In this document: positions 49,267 to 57,720 of the stretch, piece by piece | Layout: the number at the start of each line of letters is the position of its first letter | Numbering within the stretch: position 1 is the first letter of the stretch | Origin: an uncultured Opitutales bacterium | GTDB lineage: Bacteria > Verrucomicrobiota > Verrucomicrobiia > Opitutales > Intestinicryptomonadaceae | Direction of reading: 5' to 3' | Assembly: GCA_900546565.1 (NCBI GenBank) | Contig: URDC01000005.1 | Span: forward strand, 1-57,734 | DNA length: 57,734 bases | Position numbers and translations under genes: made by a program | Notes under the pieces: model-generated | Told to the model about the DNA's origin: nothing | Databases searched by the model: none | Seen by the model: the letters and a program-made list of their open reading frames with translations, nothing else

Positions 49267-51030
49267 ATGAGACGTTTATCCTTCTTCGGCAGATTCGGAA
49301 TTTTTGCCGTATTGCTGACATTCGCATTTTCGACATTCGCCTTCGATTCCGTCCGCGTCGAAATCGAACGCCGCGGCGCAAAACCGACTTCGACAACACA
49401 CAAACTCGCAAAACGCCCCGACGGCGCATTACGTTTTATTATGCCTAAGGGCGAAATTCCCAAAGACGCCGCAGCCGTTTCCGTCTTTTCCCCGATTTCG
49501 GCAAAGACGGGCGGCGCGGGCTATTGGCTCACGCCCGACGGCGTCTACGGCAAATTCACCCAAACGGGCGGCAAATACACCTGCAATAAACCCGTTATGC
49601 CAATATTTGCAATCTCGACCGATTCGGGCGCGGCGGCGGCAGTCGTCAAGGGCTTGAAATACGAGTTCCTGCCGACCGTCTCCGTCCGCAACGGCACATA
49701 CGAAATCTGCGCGCGCTTCGACATCTCCGATATCGGCTTTGCGCCCTACGAAGACATCATAGTCGACTTCTACCCGCTGCCTTCCAACGCCACATTCGTC
49801 GATGTAGGAAAACTCTACCGCCGCTTGCAGCTTGAAAGCGGCACAGTCCGCCCGCTCGCCGAACGCGCAAAGGACAACAAATTTTTGGCATATTCCGCCA
49901 AATCGCTCTTCGTCAAACTTTCAATGGCGTGCAAAAACAACAAACTCAAAGTCCACCACCAAACCCGCGCCACCGAGCCCGAACTCGGCGTCCATTGCAC
50001 GTTCGACGAATCCGTCGAGCTTATGAAATACCTGAAATCTTCGGGCTTGGACAACGTCGAATTCTGCTTCACGGGCTGGAACAGAATGGGACACGACGGA
50101 CGCTTCCCCGAAGTCTTTCCCGTCGAGCCCGCGCTCGGCGGCGAGGAAAAAATGCGCCGCGCAGTCGCCTACGGACAGTCAATCGGATACCAAATGACCT
50201 GCCACCTCAACTATACCGACGCCTACACAATCGCCGATTGCTGGGACGAAGAATACATCTGCAAAAACCCCAACGGCACCCCTCAGGCAAAACACGTCTG
50301 GGCGGGCGGACTCGCATTCCAGCCCTGTTATAAACGCATCCTAGAACTCTTCATCGAAGACCATTATTCCCGCCTACGCCAAATCGGCATCGCGGGACTT
50401 TTCCACCTCGACGTAAACTCCGCAATCCGCCCCTGCCGTTGCTGCGACCCCCGCCACCCGCAAACCCGCGCCCAAAGCGCGGAGTCTCTCAATAAACTCC
50501 AAAGACGCTCCCGAGAAGTCTTCGGCGGACAGGGCTCCGAGTGCGGTTTCGACCACGTCGCTCCCACGCTCGACTTCGCCCTCTACACTTCCGGCTTCCA
50601 CACTTGGCGGCCGCGCAGCCCGCTTGTTTCGGGCTATTGCCACTTGTGGGAAGTTGTCTACCACGGCATAATTATAAGCAACCCGTTCGCCAAAACAATG
50701 CGCTATATGCTCCTGCCCGACGAGTCCGAATACGCCCGCTGGCGCGTCGCCTGCGCCGCAGTCGCGGGGCGGCCCGTAGTCTATTCTTCGTGCGATACAA
50801 TCAAAAAATACACGCCGCGCCTTGCCCGCGCCGCAGCCGATTACGCCGAAATGTCGTATCTTCAATACGAATTTATCGACGACCTCCGCGACATCGCCGA
50901 CGGCGTAAAATCGACAACCTTTTCCGACGGCTCGGAAATCGTCTCGAATTTCACCGACAAACCGTTTGCATACCGCGGCAAGAAAATCCCTCCACTAGAT
51001 TTCCTTCTCTTCAAACCCACAAAAAAATAA
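49267..51030 (+). CDS. Exported glycosidase-like protein (DUF5696/GH101-like)
   Basis: The 587-residue precursor has a signal peptide (FGIFAVLLTFAFSTFA). An N-terminal beta-sandwich region (about 25-190, ending in IIVDFYPLP) precedes a probable TIM barrel. Segments in the barrel include NVEFCFTGWNRMGHDGRFPEV, MTCHLNYTDAY and FHLDVNSAIRPCRCCDPRHP, where the Asp in FHLDV is a plausible nucleophile. This layout resembles DUF5696 proteins related to GH101; the match is from memory. Probable substrate: a host or plant glycan, unspecified. The Cys-rich CRCCD is unusual. It is divergent from gyrB and ends before the shared terminator. Confidence 0.6.
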   Translation: MRRLSFFGRFGIFAVLLTFAFSTFAFDSVRVEIERRGAKPTSTTHKLAKRPDGALRFIMPKGEIPKDAAAVSVFSPISAKTGGAGYWLTPDGVYGKFTQTGGKYTCNKPVMPIFAISTDSGAAAAVVKGLKYEFLPTVSVRNGTYEICARFDISDIGFAPYEDIIVDFYPLPSNATFVDVGKLYRRLQLESGTVRPLAERAKDNKFLAYSAKSLFVKLSMACKNNKLKVHHQTRATEPELGVHCTFDESVELMKYLKSSGLDNVEFCFTGWNRMGHDGRFPEVFPVEPALGGEEKMRRAVAYGQSIGYQMTCHLNYTDAYTIADCWDEEYICKNPNGTPQAKHVWAGGLAFQPCYKRILELFIEDHYSRLRQIGIAGLFHLDVNSAIRPCRCCDPRHPQTRAQSAESLNKLQRRSREVFGGQGSECGFDHVAPTLDFALYTSGFHTWRPRSPLVSGYCHLWEVVYHGIIISNPFAKTMRYMLLPDESEYARWRVACAAVAGRPVVYSSCDTIKKYTPRLARAAADYAEMSYLQYEFIDDLRDIADGVKSTTFSDGSEIVSNFTDKPFAYRGKKIPPLDFLLFKPTKK

Positions 51031-51049
51031 CCCCCACCACTCCAACAAA

Positions 51050-51084
51050 CAAAAAAGCGCGCGGAAACCCTCCCGCGCGCTTTA
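51050..51084 (-). terminator. ispG terminator (minus strand)
   Basis: An 11-bp GC-rich stem (51054-51064 with 51073-51083), eight-base loop, followed on the minus strand by a T run complementary to 51051-51056. The plus-strand glycosidase gene may use the same hairpin less efficiently. Confidence 0.85.
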
Positions 51085-51112
51085 AAGCAAAAACAAAATC
51101 TTACGCGTCCAT

Positions 51113-52921
51113 TTACGCGTCTTTTTCAGTCCACTTGCCTTCGGCTTTTATAAGCTCGACAAGACGCTCGATTGCCTGTTCCTGCGGAATGTTCACGGCA
51201 ACACACTTCTTGTTTTTGTAGAGATTTATCTTCCCGGGAGCTCCTCCCACATACCCGAAGTCAGCGTCCGCCATTTCGCCGGGGCCGTTTACAATGCAGC
51301 CCATAACGCCGATTGTCACATTCTTCAAGTGCGACGTCGCCTTTTCGATTTTCGCCACGGCGTCCTGAATGTTGTAGAGAGTTCTTCCGCAGCTCGGGCA
51401 CGCAATGTATTCGGCTTTCGACCTCCTCGCCCTCGCGCCCTGCAAAATCGCGAGCGCATACGCGGCGTCTTTTTCCGCATCGCCCGAAATCTCCGCCGAA
51501 ACAATGTCGCCAATCCCGTCCACGAGAAGCGAGCCTATGTAAATCGCGGCCTCGTTGAGCTTTTCCATTTCCGACACATTCCCGTCTACAAGCTTCGAAC
51601 CGTCGAATTTAAGCCAAATCGGATTCTTCCCGCCGAGCTTTGCAATCTGCGCAGCAAACGCCCTCGCTTCGCCCACCGCGTGCTTTTTTCCGACGGGCGC
51701 GGGTGCAACCAAAATCAGATTCGGATTCCCCAAAAGATGCTTCATCTTCGGCAGAAAATCCGTCGCCACTTCCGCCGCCACTTTGCCTTCTTTGAGGTCG
51801 TCTTCCAGACAGCACGGACATTCGTATTTCGCAAACTTCAAAACCGAGCCGTCCGACAACTTCGCCGCGCCGCCTTCAAATTGCGCGTCGGCATTTTTCG
51901 CAGCCCCGAATGCCGCAACCGCGGGCACATTGCCCGCGCCCACCGCAAACTTTCCGCAGTCAAGCGCGATAGACTCGCGGCGGTTGTAGTTGTAAAAATC
52001 TATGTTTTCCTCGGGCTGGGGCAGGGGCTTTTCGCTCCTGATTTTGTCGGCAAGAGCTGCTATGTTCTTTGCAACCGGCACTTCCGCCACGGGGTCTTCC
52101 GTCAGCGAAACCCTGATAGTGTCGCCGATTCCGTCAAAGAGCAGCCCTCCTATGCCCATCGCGCTTTTTATCCGCGCGTCAATCCCGAAGCCAGCTTCCG
52201 TGACCCCCAGATGCAGCGGATACGCAAAGCCCTCTTCGCGCATTCTGCATACCGCAAGCCTGTATGTCTGCGTCATAACGCGCGTGTTGCTCGATTTAAA
52301 CGAGAACAGAAAATTGTGGAAATTCAGGTCTCGGCAAATGCGGGCGAATTCGAACGCCGCCTCCACCATTCCGTAGGACGTATCCCCATACCTGCGCACA
52401 ATCCTGTCCGAGAGCGAACCGTGGTTCGTCCCTATTCTGATAGCGCGCCCCAGCTCCTTGCAGCGCAATACGAGCGGTTCGAACTTCTCTCGAACCTTCG
52501 CAAGCTCCGCCTCATATTCGGCGTCCGTATAGTCGGGCTTGCCGTCGAGACGCTTGTCCGTAAAATTCCCCGGGTTCACGCGTATTTTCTCGACGTGCTC
52601 CACAGCCTCCATAGCCGTCTGCGGCAAAAAGTGGATATCGGCAACCAGCGGATTCGAGAATCCCGCCGCCTTGAATTTTTTCGAAATATCCTTCAACGCC
52701 TTCGCCGCGTCGAGATTCTGCGCCGTAAGCCTTATAATCTGGCAGCCCGCTTCGGCGAGCGCAATGCACTGCCTTACCGACGCGTCCACGTCGCAGGTTT
52801 TCGTGTTCGTCATCGATTGCACGACAATCGGTGCGCCCCCGCCTATTTTCACGCCGCCGACATCGACTTGGTGGTTTTCGGTTCTAACACAGTTGACTCT
52901 CGAATTGCAGTAAGCTTCCAT
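51113..52921 (-). CDS. ispG: 4-hydroxy-3-methylbut-2-enyl diphosphate synthase, three-domain type
   Basis: The 602-residue iron-sulfur enzyme catalyses the penultimate MEP-pathway step, making HMBPP. The N-terminal TIM barrel (VGGVKIGGGAPIVVQSMTNT) and the C-terminal [4Fe-4S] domain (CPSCGRT near 509 and GVMGCIVNGPGE near 541) are joined by an insert domain of about 200 residues. That insert is the large form known from plants, Chlamydia and Bacteroidetes, against about 370 residues in E. coli. It follows rseP after 12 bases and ends the isoprenoid/envelope cluster. Confidence 0.95.
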   Translation of the reverse strand: MEAYCNSRVNCVRTENHQVDVGGVKIGGGAPIVVQSMTNTKTCDVDASVRQCIALAEAGCQIIRLTAQNLDAAKALKDISKKFKAAGFSNPLVADIHFLPQTAMEAVEHVEKIRVNPGNFTDKRLDGKPDYTDAEYEAELAKVREKFEPLVLRCKELGRAIRIGTNHGSLSDRIVRRYGDTSYGMVEAAFEFARICRDLNFHNFLFSFKSSNTRVMTQTYRLAVCRMREEGFAYPLHLGVTEAGFGIDARIKSAMGIGGLLFDGIGDTIRVSLTEDPVAEVPVAKNIAALADKIRSEKPLPQPEENIDFYNYNRRESIALDCGKFAVGAGNVPAVAAFGAAKNADAQFEGGAAKLSDGSVLKFAKYECPCCLEDDLKEGKVAAEVATDFLPKMKHLLGNPNLILVAPAPVGKKHAVGEARAFAAQIAKLGGKNPIWLKFDGSKLVDGNVSEMEKLNEAAIYIGSLLVDGIGDIVSAEISGDAEKDAAYALAILQGARARRSKAEYIACPSCGRTLYNIQDAVAKIEKATSHLKNVTIGVMGCIVNGPGEMADADFGYVGGAPGKINLYKNKKCVAVNIPQEQAIERLVELIKAEGKWTEKDA

Positions 52922-52933
52922 ATCTTTCCGGTT

Positions 52934-54670
52934 TTAAAATTTTGTTTTAACGTAGTAGTGGTTGTAAAGTTCGGCTCTGTTTTCCAGACGCTTGTCGCCG
53001 TTCCAGCGCATAAATCCGATGTAGACAACATACGCCATAACCGCCATAAAAAACAGCGCAAATACCGTCTGAACCGCCGCCAACACCTTAGCGGGCAGGG
53101 GCTTGCCGCGCAGCTTTTCGATTAAGGCAAACAGAATGTGCCCGCCGTCGAGCACGGGAATCGGCAGCAAATTCAAAAACGCCAAGTTGATGTTAAGCAG
53201 CACCGTGAACGACAACACAAGCATAATAGAAGAGTCCGACAACTTGTAAATCACGCGGCCTATGTCGACGGGGCCCGCCAGCGAGTTCAGCCCGATGTCG
53301 CTTTGCGGATTCGCAAGCCCCACAACCGCATTCACCACTTTTGAAATCGAGTCCGCAAATTGCCTTCCCACACTCGGGTGGACAATTTCCACACAGTCGC
53401 GCAGCGCATACCCCAGCATAACGCGCGTCTTCGCCCCAATCGGTTCGAGCTTCAATTCCGCCGCCGACAGCGACTTCAAATTGCAGTTGGCGTCCGCAAA
53501 ATCGAGCACCCGAACCTTCCGCGCCACCGACGCCGCCTTCACAATATCATCAAACCCGCCGATTTTCGCGCCGTCCATCTCATAGAGAATGTCGCCTATT
53601 TCGATTTTCTCGCAGCCGTTTTTCGCAAACACGCGCACCGTCTTTTGCCCCGATTTCGACGCGACTTCCAAAAGCGAGACATCGCCCGCCTCCGTGCGAA
53701 CCGCCAAAAGCGGCTTCGTCTGCGCCACCCTCTGCGGCACGGCTTTTATCGATACGTTCTTACCGTTTCGGAGCACGTCCACAACAACTTCGCGCCCCGC
53801 AAATTCCTCCAAAAACTTCGACATATGCGCGGGCGAAAAAATCCTGACGCCGTTTATCCCGACAATCTCGTCGCCTTCCAAAATCCCCGCCTTCTGCGCG
53901 GGCGAATTCTTCATCACATTGCCAACCACCATTCGCGAGGCGGGCTGAATCCCGACCATTCTGATTTCGTCGGCAGTCGTCGGATTCGTTCTTACAAGCT
54001 TCGCGCGGACATCGAACGCCAGCTCCCTGCCGCCGCGTTCCACGACAATCCTTACAAGCGCATTCCCCTTGTCGTCGCGCCCCGAGCCGACCGCCACAAG
54101 CTCGACAATCGATTCGAAATCTGAAACGCTCTTGCCGTCCACACTTTTGATAACATCCCCTTCGCGGATTCCCGCAAGCCCCGCGGGCGACGCATACACC
54201 GCGCCGTCGGCGTCCGTTATCTCCGAGACCGCCCCGACCGTCGTCGTGCTCAAAATTTCGCGCTCGGGCAGCCCCACATAGCCCACAATCAGCGCGACCA
54301 CAAACGCCGTAATCAAATTGAATAGCGCGCCCGCCGCCGACACGCAAACCTTCGCCAAAAAGCCCGCTTTCGGAAGCCGCTCCCGCACCGCCGCGTCGCC
54401 TTCCTCCGAGCCTTCAAGCTGCCCCAAGTCGACAAGCTGCGGAATCGCCACATAGCCGCCCAGCGGCAACAGCGAAAGCACATACTTGCATCCGTCGCGC
54501 CCCGACCATTGCGCAATCTTCGGGCCGAAGCCAATCGAAAAACGCAACACTTTAAGCCCGAACGCCCGCGCCGCCAGAAAGTGCCCCAGCTCGTGCACGA
54601 AAATCGACCCGCCGAAAAGCAGGACGACTCCCAAAACGCCGAAAAAGTTTGTCGAAGCCAGCCAGTCCAT
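52934..54670 (-). CDS. rseP: Site-2 protease RseP
   Basis: The 578-residue membrane zinc protease cleaves anti-sigma factors and signal peptides within the inner membrane. The zinc motif HELGH is at residues 26-30 and the third-ligand motif LDGGH near 508. Two PDZ domains lie between them (around 145-215 with GLAGIREGDVI, and 225-310 with AGILEGDEIVG). A further region of about 120 residues before the C-terminal helices has a third PDZ-like GDILYEMDGAKI. That makes it about 130 residues longer than E. coli RseP. It starts 31 bases after dxr. Confidence 0.93.
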   Translation of the reverse strand: MDWLASTNFFGVLGVVLLFGGSIFVHELGHFLAARAFGLKVLRFSIGFGPKIAQWSGRDGCKYVLSLLPLGGYVAIPQLVDLGQLEGSEEGDAAVRERLPKAGFLAKVCVSAAGALFNLITAFVVALIVGYVGLPEREILSTTTVGAVSEITDADGAVYASPAGLAGIREGDVIKSVDGKSVSDFESIVELVAVGSGRDDKGNALVRIVVERGGRELAFDVRAKLVRTNPTTADEIRMVGIQPASRMVVGNVMKNSPAQKAGILEGDEIVGINGVRIFSPAHMSKFLEEFAGREVVVDVLRNGKNVSIKAVPQRVAQTKPLLAVRTEAGDVSLLEVASKSGQKTVRVFAKNGCEKIEIGDILYEMDGAKIGGFDDIVKAASVARKVRVLDFADANCNLKSLSAAELKLEPIGAKTRVMLGYALRDCVEIVHPSVGRQFADSISKVVNAVVGLANPQSDIGLNSLAGPVDIGRVIYKLSDSSIMLVLSFTVLLNINLAFLNLLPIPVLDGGHILFALIEKLRGKPLPAKVLAAVQTVFALFFMAVMAYVVYIGFMRWNGDKRLENRAELYNHYYVKTKF

Positions 54671-54701
54671 TTCGCTATAAAAAACGCCCGAAATACAAAA
54701 A

Positions 54702-55871
54702 TCAGTAGCCCAGCCCCGTTATTATTTCGGCGGCCTTTCCGCGCGCCTGCGCGTCGGCAGCCAAAACATCGTCGAGCGTCTCGGGGTCTACGTGCTCGCA
54801 AACTTCGAGCGCGCGCCCGACAACCGTCGCAATTTCAATCCACGGCAAACGCCCCTTTATGAATTCCGCAACCGCCACTTCGTTCGACGCATTAAAACAC
54901 GTCGTCGCCGTTCCGCCCGCTTTCAACGCATCAAACGCGTGCTTCAAACACGGGAAACGTTCGGTGTCGGGCGGGGCAAAGTCGAGCTGCAACGGCTTCG
55001 TGAAATCTATCGTCTCCACCGCGGGTAGCCCGCGTTTGCCGTAAAGCAGACTGTGCGAAATCGCAAACGTCATCGACGGCGGCGAGAAATGCGCCTTAAT
55101 CGACCCGTCCCTAAATTGAACCATGGAGTGCACAATGCTCTGCCTTTGCACCACAATCTGAATCTGCTCGGGCGACACGTCAAAAAGCCACTTCGCCTCG
55201 ATAACCTCCAAGCCCTTGTTCGCGAGCGTCGAAGAGTCAATCGTGACCTTCGGGCCCATACTCCAATTCGGGTGCTTCAACGCCTGTTCGGGGCGGATGC
55301 CCTTCATCTGCTCGCGCGTGTATTCGCGGAACATACCGCCCGAGGCGGTAATCAAAAGCTTGGCGATGTCGTCCTTGCGCTCGCCTACAAGACATTGAAA
55401 AATCGCATTGTGCTCGCTGTCGAGCGGCAGCATTTGCACATTGCGCCTTTTTGCCGCCCCCATCACGAACTTGCCCGCCATAACCAGAAGCTCCTTGTTG
55501 GCGAGCGCAATGTGCTTGCCCGCTTCGATTGCCGCAAGCGTCGGACGCAGCGCAGTCGTTCCCACCACCGCGGCAACAACCGTGTCTATCTCGCCGAGCG
55601 TCGCTACCGCCGTCAGCCCCTCTTCGCCGCGGAATATTTTCACATCGGGTGCAAACAGCCCCGAACACCGTGCCTTTTCGAACGCGTTATCATCATAGAT
55701 AGCCACATACTTCGCGCCGAACTCCTTCGCGATTTTCGCAAGCTTCTCGAAATTCTTTCTGCCCGCAATGCCCACTACTTTGAGCCTGTCTGGATTCGCC
55801 CGCACGACCGCGAGCGTGTTGTCGCCTATCGAGCCCGTCGCGCCCAAAATTGAAAGTTTTCTGATTTCCAT
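54702..55871 (-). CDS. dxr: 1-deoxy-D-xylulose 5-phosphate reductoisomerase
   Basis: The 389-residue NADPH-dependent enzyme converts DXP to MEP, the committed step of the non-mevalonate pathway. NADPH-binding GATGSIG is at residues 10-16. The metal/substrate motif DSEHNAIFQ is near 150 and the flexible loop PNWSMGPKVTIDSS near 205. Length is standard. Adjacent to uppS, cdsA and rseP, as in many bacteria. Confidence 0.97.
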   Translation of the reverse strand: MEIRKLSILGATGSIGDNTLAVVRANPDRLKVVGIAGRKNFEKLAKIAKEFGAKYVAIYDDNAFEKARCSGLFAPDVKIFRGEEGLTAVATLGEIDTVVAAVVGTTALRPTLAAIEAGKHIALANKELLVMAGKFVMGAAKRRNVQMLPLDSEHNAIFQCLVGERKDDIAKLLITASGGMFREYTREQMKGIRPEQALKHPNWSMGPKVTIDSSTLANKGLEVIEAKWLFDVSPEQIQIVVQRQSIVHSMVQFRDGSIKAHFSPPSMTFAISHSLLYGKRGLPAVETIDFTKPLQLDFAPPDTERFPCLKHAFDALKAGGTATTCFNASNEVAVAEFIKGRLPWIEIATVVGRALEVCEHVDPETLDDVLAADAQARGKAAEIITGLGY

Positions 55872-55923
55872 TTTCCGATTCCTAAAAATTCACACACCTT
55901 TTGCCGATCGGCCCGCGCCGCAA

Positions 55924-56781
55924 CTAACAACGTCCGCAGCACAAAAAGCCCGCAACCGCCAGCACCGAGACTATAAAATACGCCAACGGCGCGCAGAGAA
56001 TAAGCGAGTCCGCCAAGTCGAGCATACCGCCAATCCCGGGGATTATCGCGCCCGAGTCTTTCACATTCATTCTGCGCTTGAAGACCGATTCCAGCAAGTC
56101 CGAGACAATCGCCACCACCCCAACGGGCATCGAAACCGCCGCAGCCATGGCGGGCGAAATGTGTTCGTAAAAAATTCCGTATTTCGCTCCGAGCCATGCA
56201 ATAATAGCTCCCGCCGCAGCCGCCGAAACCACGCCGCCGACCGCGCCTTCCCACGTCTTGTTCGGACTTATCGAGGGCGACATCTTGTGGCGGCCGAACG
56301 CGCAGCCGACCACATACGCCCCCACGTCCGAGAACTTTGCCGCCGCTATAATCCAGACCGCCAGCATAACACTTTCATACCCCGCGCCCACCGACGCAAT
56401 CAGCACATAGTAGCGCAACATAAACGGGACTGTAAATAAAACCGCCACAGTAGGCAAAACCGAATCCGCAAAAAACCTCCCATACGGGTCTTTAACCAGC
56501 GTAAAAAGCGGCATGACAACAAGCCCCGCCGCCACCACGCCCGCAAAACCCGACGCAACGCCGAACGGAAGCGTCGCCGCGGCAAACATCAAAACCGTCG
56601 CCACTTGAACGTATTTCAACATAGGCGACATTCCCGCCCCGCGCAAAAGCGCGCAAACCTCGTAGTTCGCCCCCAGCGCAAGCGCGCAAATTATGAGCGA
56701 AAACCCTACCGATTTTCCATAAATTATCGCGATTGCCGCAACGGCCCAAAGCGCGAACGTGCTAAAAATTCTCTTGCCCAT
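55924..56781 (-). CDS. cdsA: Phosphatidate cytidylyltransferase
   Basis: The 285-residue membrane protein makes CDP-diacylglycerol for phospholipid synthesis, including PgsA encoded at 9653-10234. About seven to eight hydrophobic helices are visible. The signature near 230-260 reads SVFKRRMNVKDSGAIIPGIGGMLDLADSL: the KR and KD parts are normal, but the usual PGHGGxxDRxDS has His and Arg replaced (IGG, LDL). Similar variants occur in other Verrucomicrobiota as far as I recall. Its start overlaps uppS by 20 bases. Confidence 0.92.
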   Translation of the reverse strand: MGKRIFSTFALWAVAAIAIIYGKSVGFSLIICALALGANYEVCALLRGAGMSPMLKYVQVATVLMFAAATLPFGVASGFAGVVAAGLVVMPLFTLVKDPYGRFFADSVLPTVAVLFTVPFMLRYYVLIASVGAGYESVMLAVWIIAAAKFSDVGAYVVGCAFGRHKMSPSISPNKTWEGAVGGVVSAAAAGAIIAWLGAKYGIFYEHISPAMAAAVSMPVGVVAIVSDLLESVFKRRMNVKDSGAIIPGIGGMLDLADSLILCAPLAYFIVSVLAVAGFLCCGRC

Positions 56782-57523
56782 TTTGTTGAATCTGCTCCGA
56801 AGTCAGCCCGTAGCGACGCTCCCTGCTCGCGAATTCCGCGACGGCTTGCGCCAGCTCCCTCCCGCCGAAGTCGGGCCAGTTGACATTGGTAAAATAAAGC
56901 TCCGCATACGCGCCTTGCAACATCAGATAATTGCTCAGCCGCTGCTCTCCCGACGTGCGTATAATCAAATCGGGGTCGGGAATCCCCTCCGCGGCAGTGT
57001 CGAGCCTTTTCTCAACCTCATCCCACGAAACGGCTTCGGCTGATATTTTTCCAGCCAAAGCGTCCTCCACAAGCTTTTGCGCCGCCCTCGCAACTTCCCC
57101 GCGCGAGCCGTAGTTCAACGCCAAAACGAGCGTCTGGTTCTTGCAGTTTTTCGTCGCTTCCTTAATTTCCGCAACCGCCTTTTGACAGTAGTCGGGCAAC
57201 GCCGAAATGTCGCCGATAGTCGCAAAGCGGACACCGTTTTCGACGAATTTTTTCTCGTTCGTCTTTATGGAATATTCCAACAACCTCATCAACGCCGCGA
57301 CCTCCGCCTCGGGCCTGTTCCAGTTTTCCGACGAAAACGCATAAAGCGTTATGTATTCCACCCCCAGCTCCTTTGCGGCGTCCAAAACCTTTTCAATCTG
57401 CGCCGCTCCCTGCTTGTGCCCTTCAATGCGCGATTTCCCGCACGCTTTCGCCCACCGACCGTTGCCGTCCATAATAATGGCAATATGCTTTGGGACATTT
57501 TTTTCTGCGCTGGGAGTGCTCAT
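56762..57523 (-). CDS. uppS: Undecaprenyl diphosphate synthase (isoprenyl transferase)
   Basis: The 253-residue cis-prenyltransferase extends farnesyl diphosphate to undecaprenyl diphosphate, the peptidoglycan and O-antigen carrier. The catalytic MDGNGRWAK is at residues 18-26, FSSENWNRP near 68, and the C-terminal PDLIIRTSGEQRLSNYL near 190-206 with WPDF beyond. Length is standard. It is the first protein gene of the cluster and follows the SRP RNA on the same strand. Confidence 0.97.
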   Translation of the reverse strand: MSTPSAEKNVPKHIAIIMDGNGRWAKACGKSRIEGHKQGAAQIEKVLDAAKELGVEYITLYAFSSENWNRPEAEVAALMRLLEYSIKTNEKKFVENGVRFATIGDISALPDYCQKAVAEIKEATKNCKNQTLVLALNYGSRGEVARAAQKLVEDALAGKISAEAVSWDEVEKRLDTAAEGIPDPDLIIRTSGEQRLSNYLMLQGAYAELYFTNVNWPDFGGRELAQAVAEFASRERRYGLTSEQIQQNGQENF

Positions 57524-57537
57524 TTATAGGATAAAAC

Positions 57538-57544
57538 AAAAAAA
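57538..57544 (-). terminator. T-run ending the SRP RNA
   Basis: Seven A on the plus strand (T on the minus strand) directly follow the base-paired end of the SRP RNA, whose terminal stem can act as terminator. Confidence 0.6.
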
Positions 57545-57643
57545 GGGGTCAGGTTACCTACGGCACATTTGGCGAATCACTACCGTTGCTTTCTTCCGAA
57601 TCTGGCGGGGTTCGCGCCCGCGCAAATTGCATAGGACCCGACC
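57545..57643 (-). ncRNA. ffs: Small signal recognition particle RNA (4.5S type)
   Basis: On the minus strand the sequence contains GCGAACCCCGCCAG, the apical GGAAGAAAGCAACGGTAGTGA and the 3' side GTGCCGTAGG, the diagnostic domain-IV pattern of bacterial SRP RNA. The 5' GGGTCC and 3' GGTAACCTGACCC pair to close a hairpin of about 100 bases. It is the small bacterial form without an Alu domain. It lies 21 bases upstream of uppS and ends in a T run. Ends are set from base pairing and are good to a few bases. Confidence 0.9.
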
Positions 57644-57651
57644 TTGCCTTC

Positions 57652-57680
57652 AATCCTCCATTTTCCGTATTTTATTGCAA
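57652..57680 (-). promoter_or_regulatory. Putative promoter of the SRP RNA
   Basis: On the minus strand an A7 tract (57683-57689) and TTGCAA (57675-57680) precede the RNA; 17 bases later is a weak AGGATT (57652-57657). The predicted start is within a few bases of the RNA 5' end, which supports the -35 assignment. Confidence 0.35.
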
Positions 57681-57720
57681 GCTTTTTTTCCTTCCACACT
57701 CCATTTCCCCACAATACACC

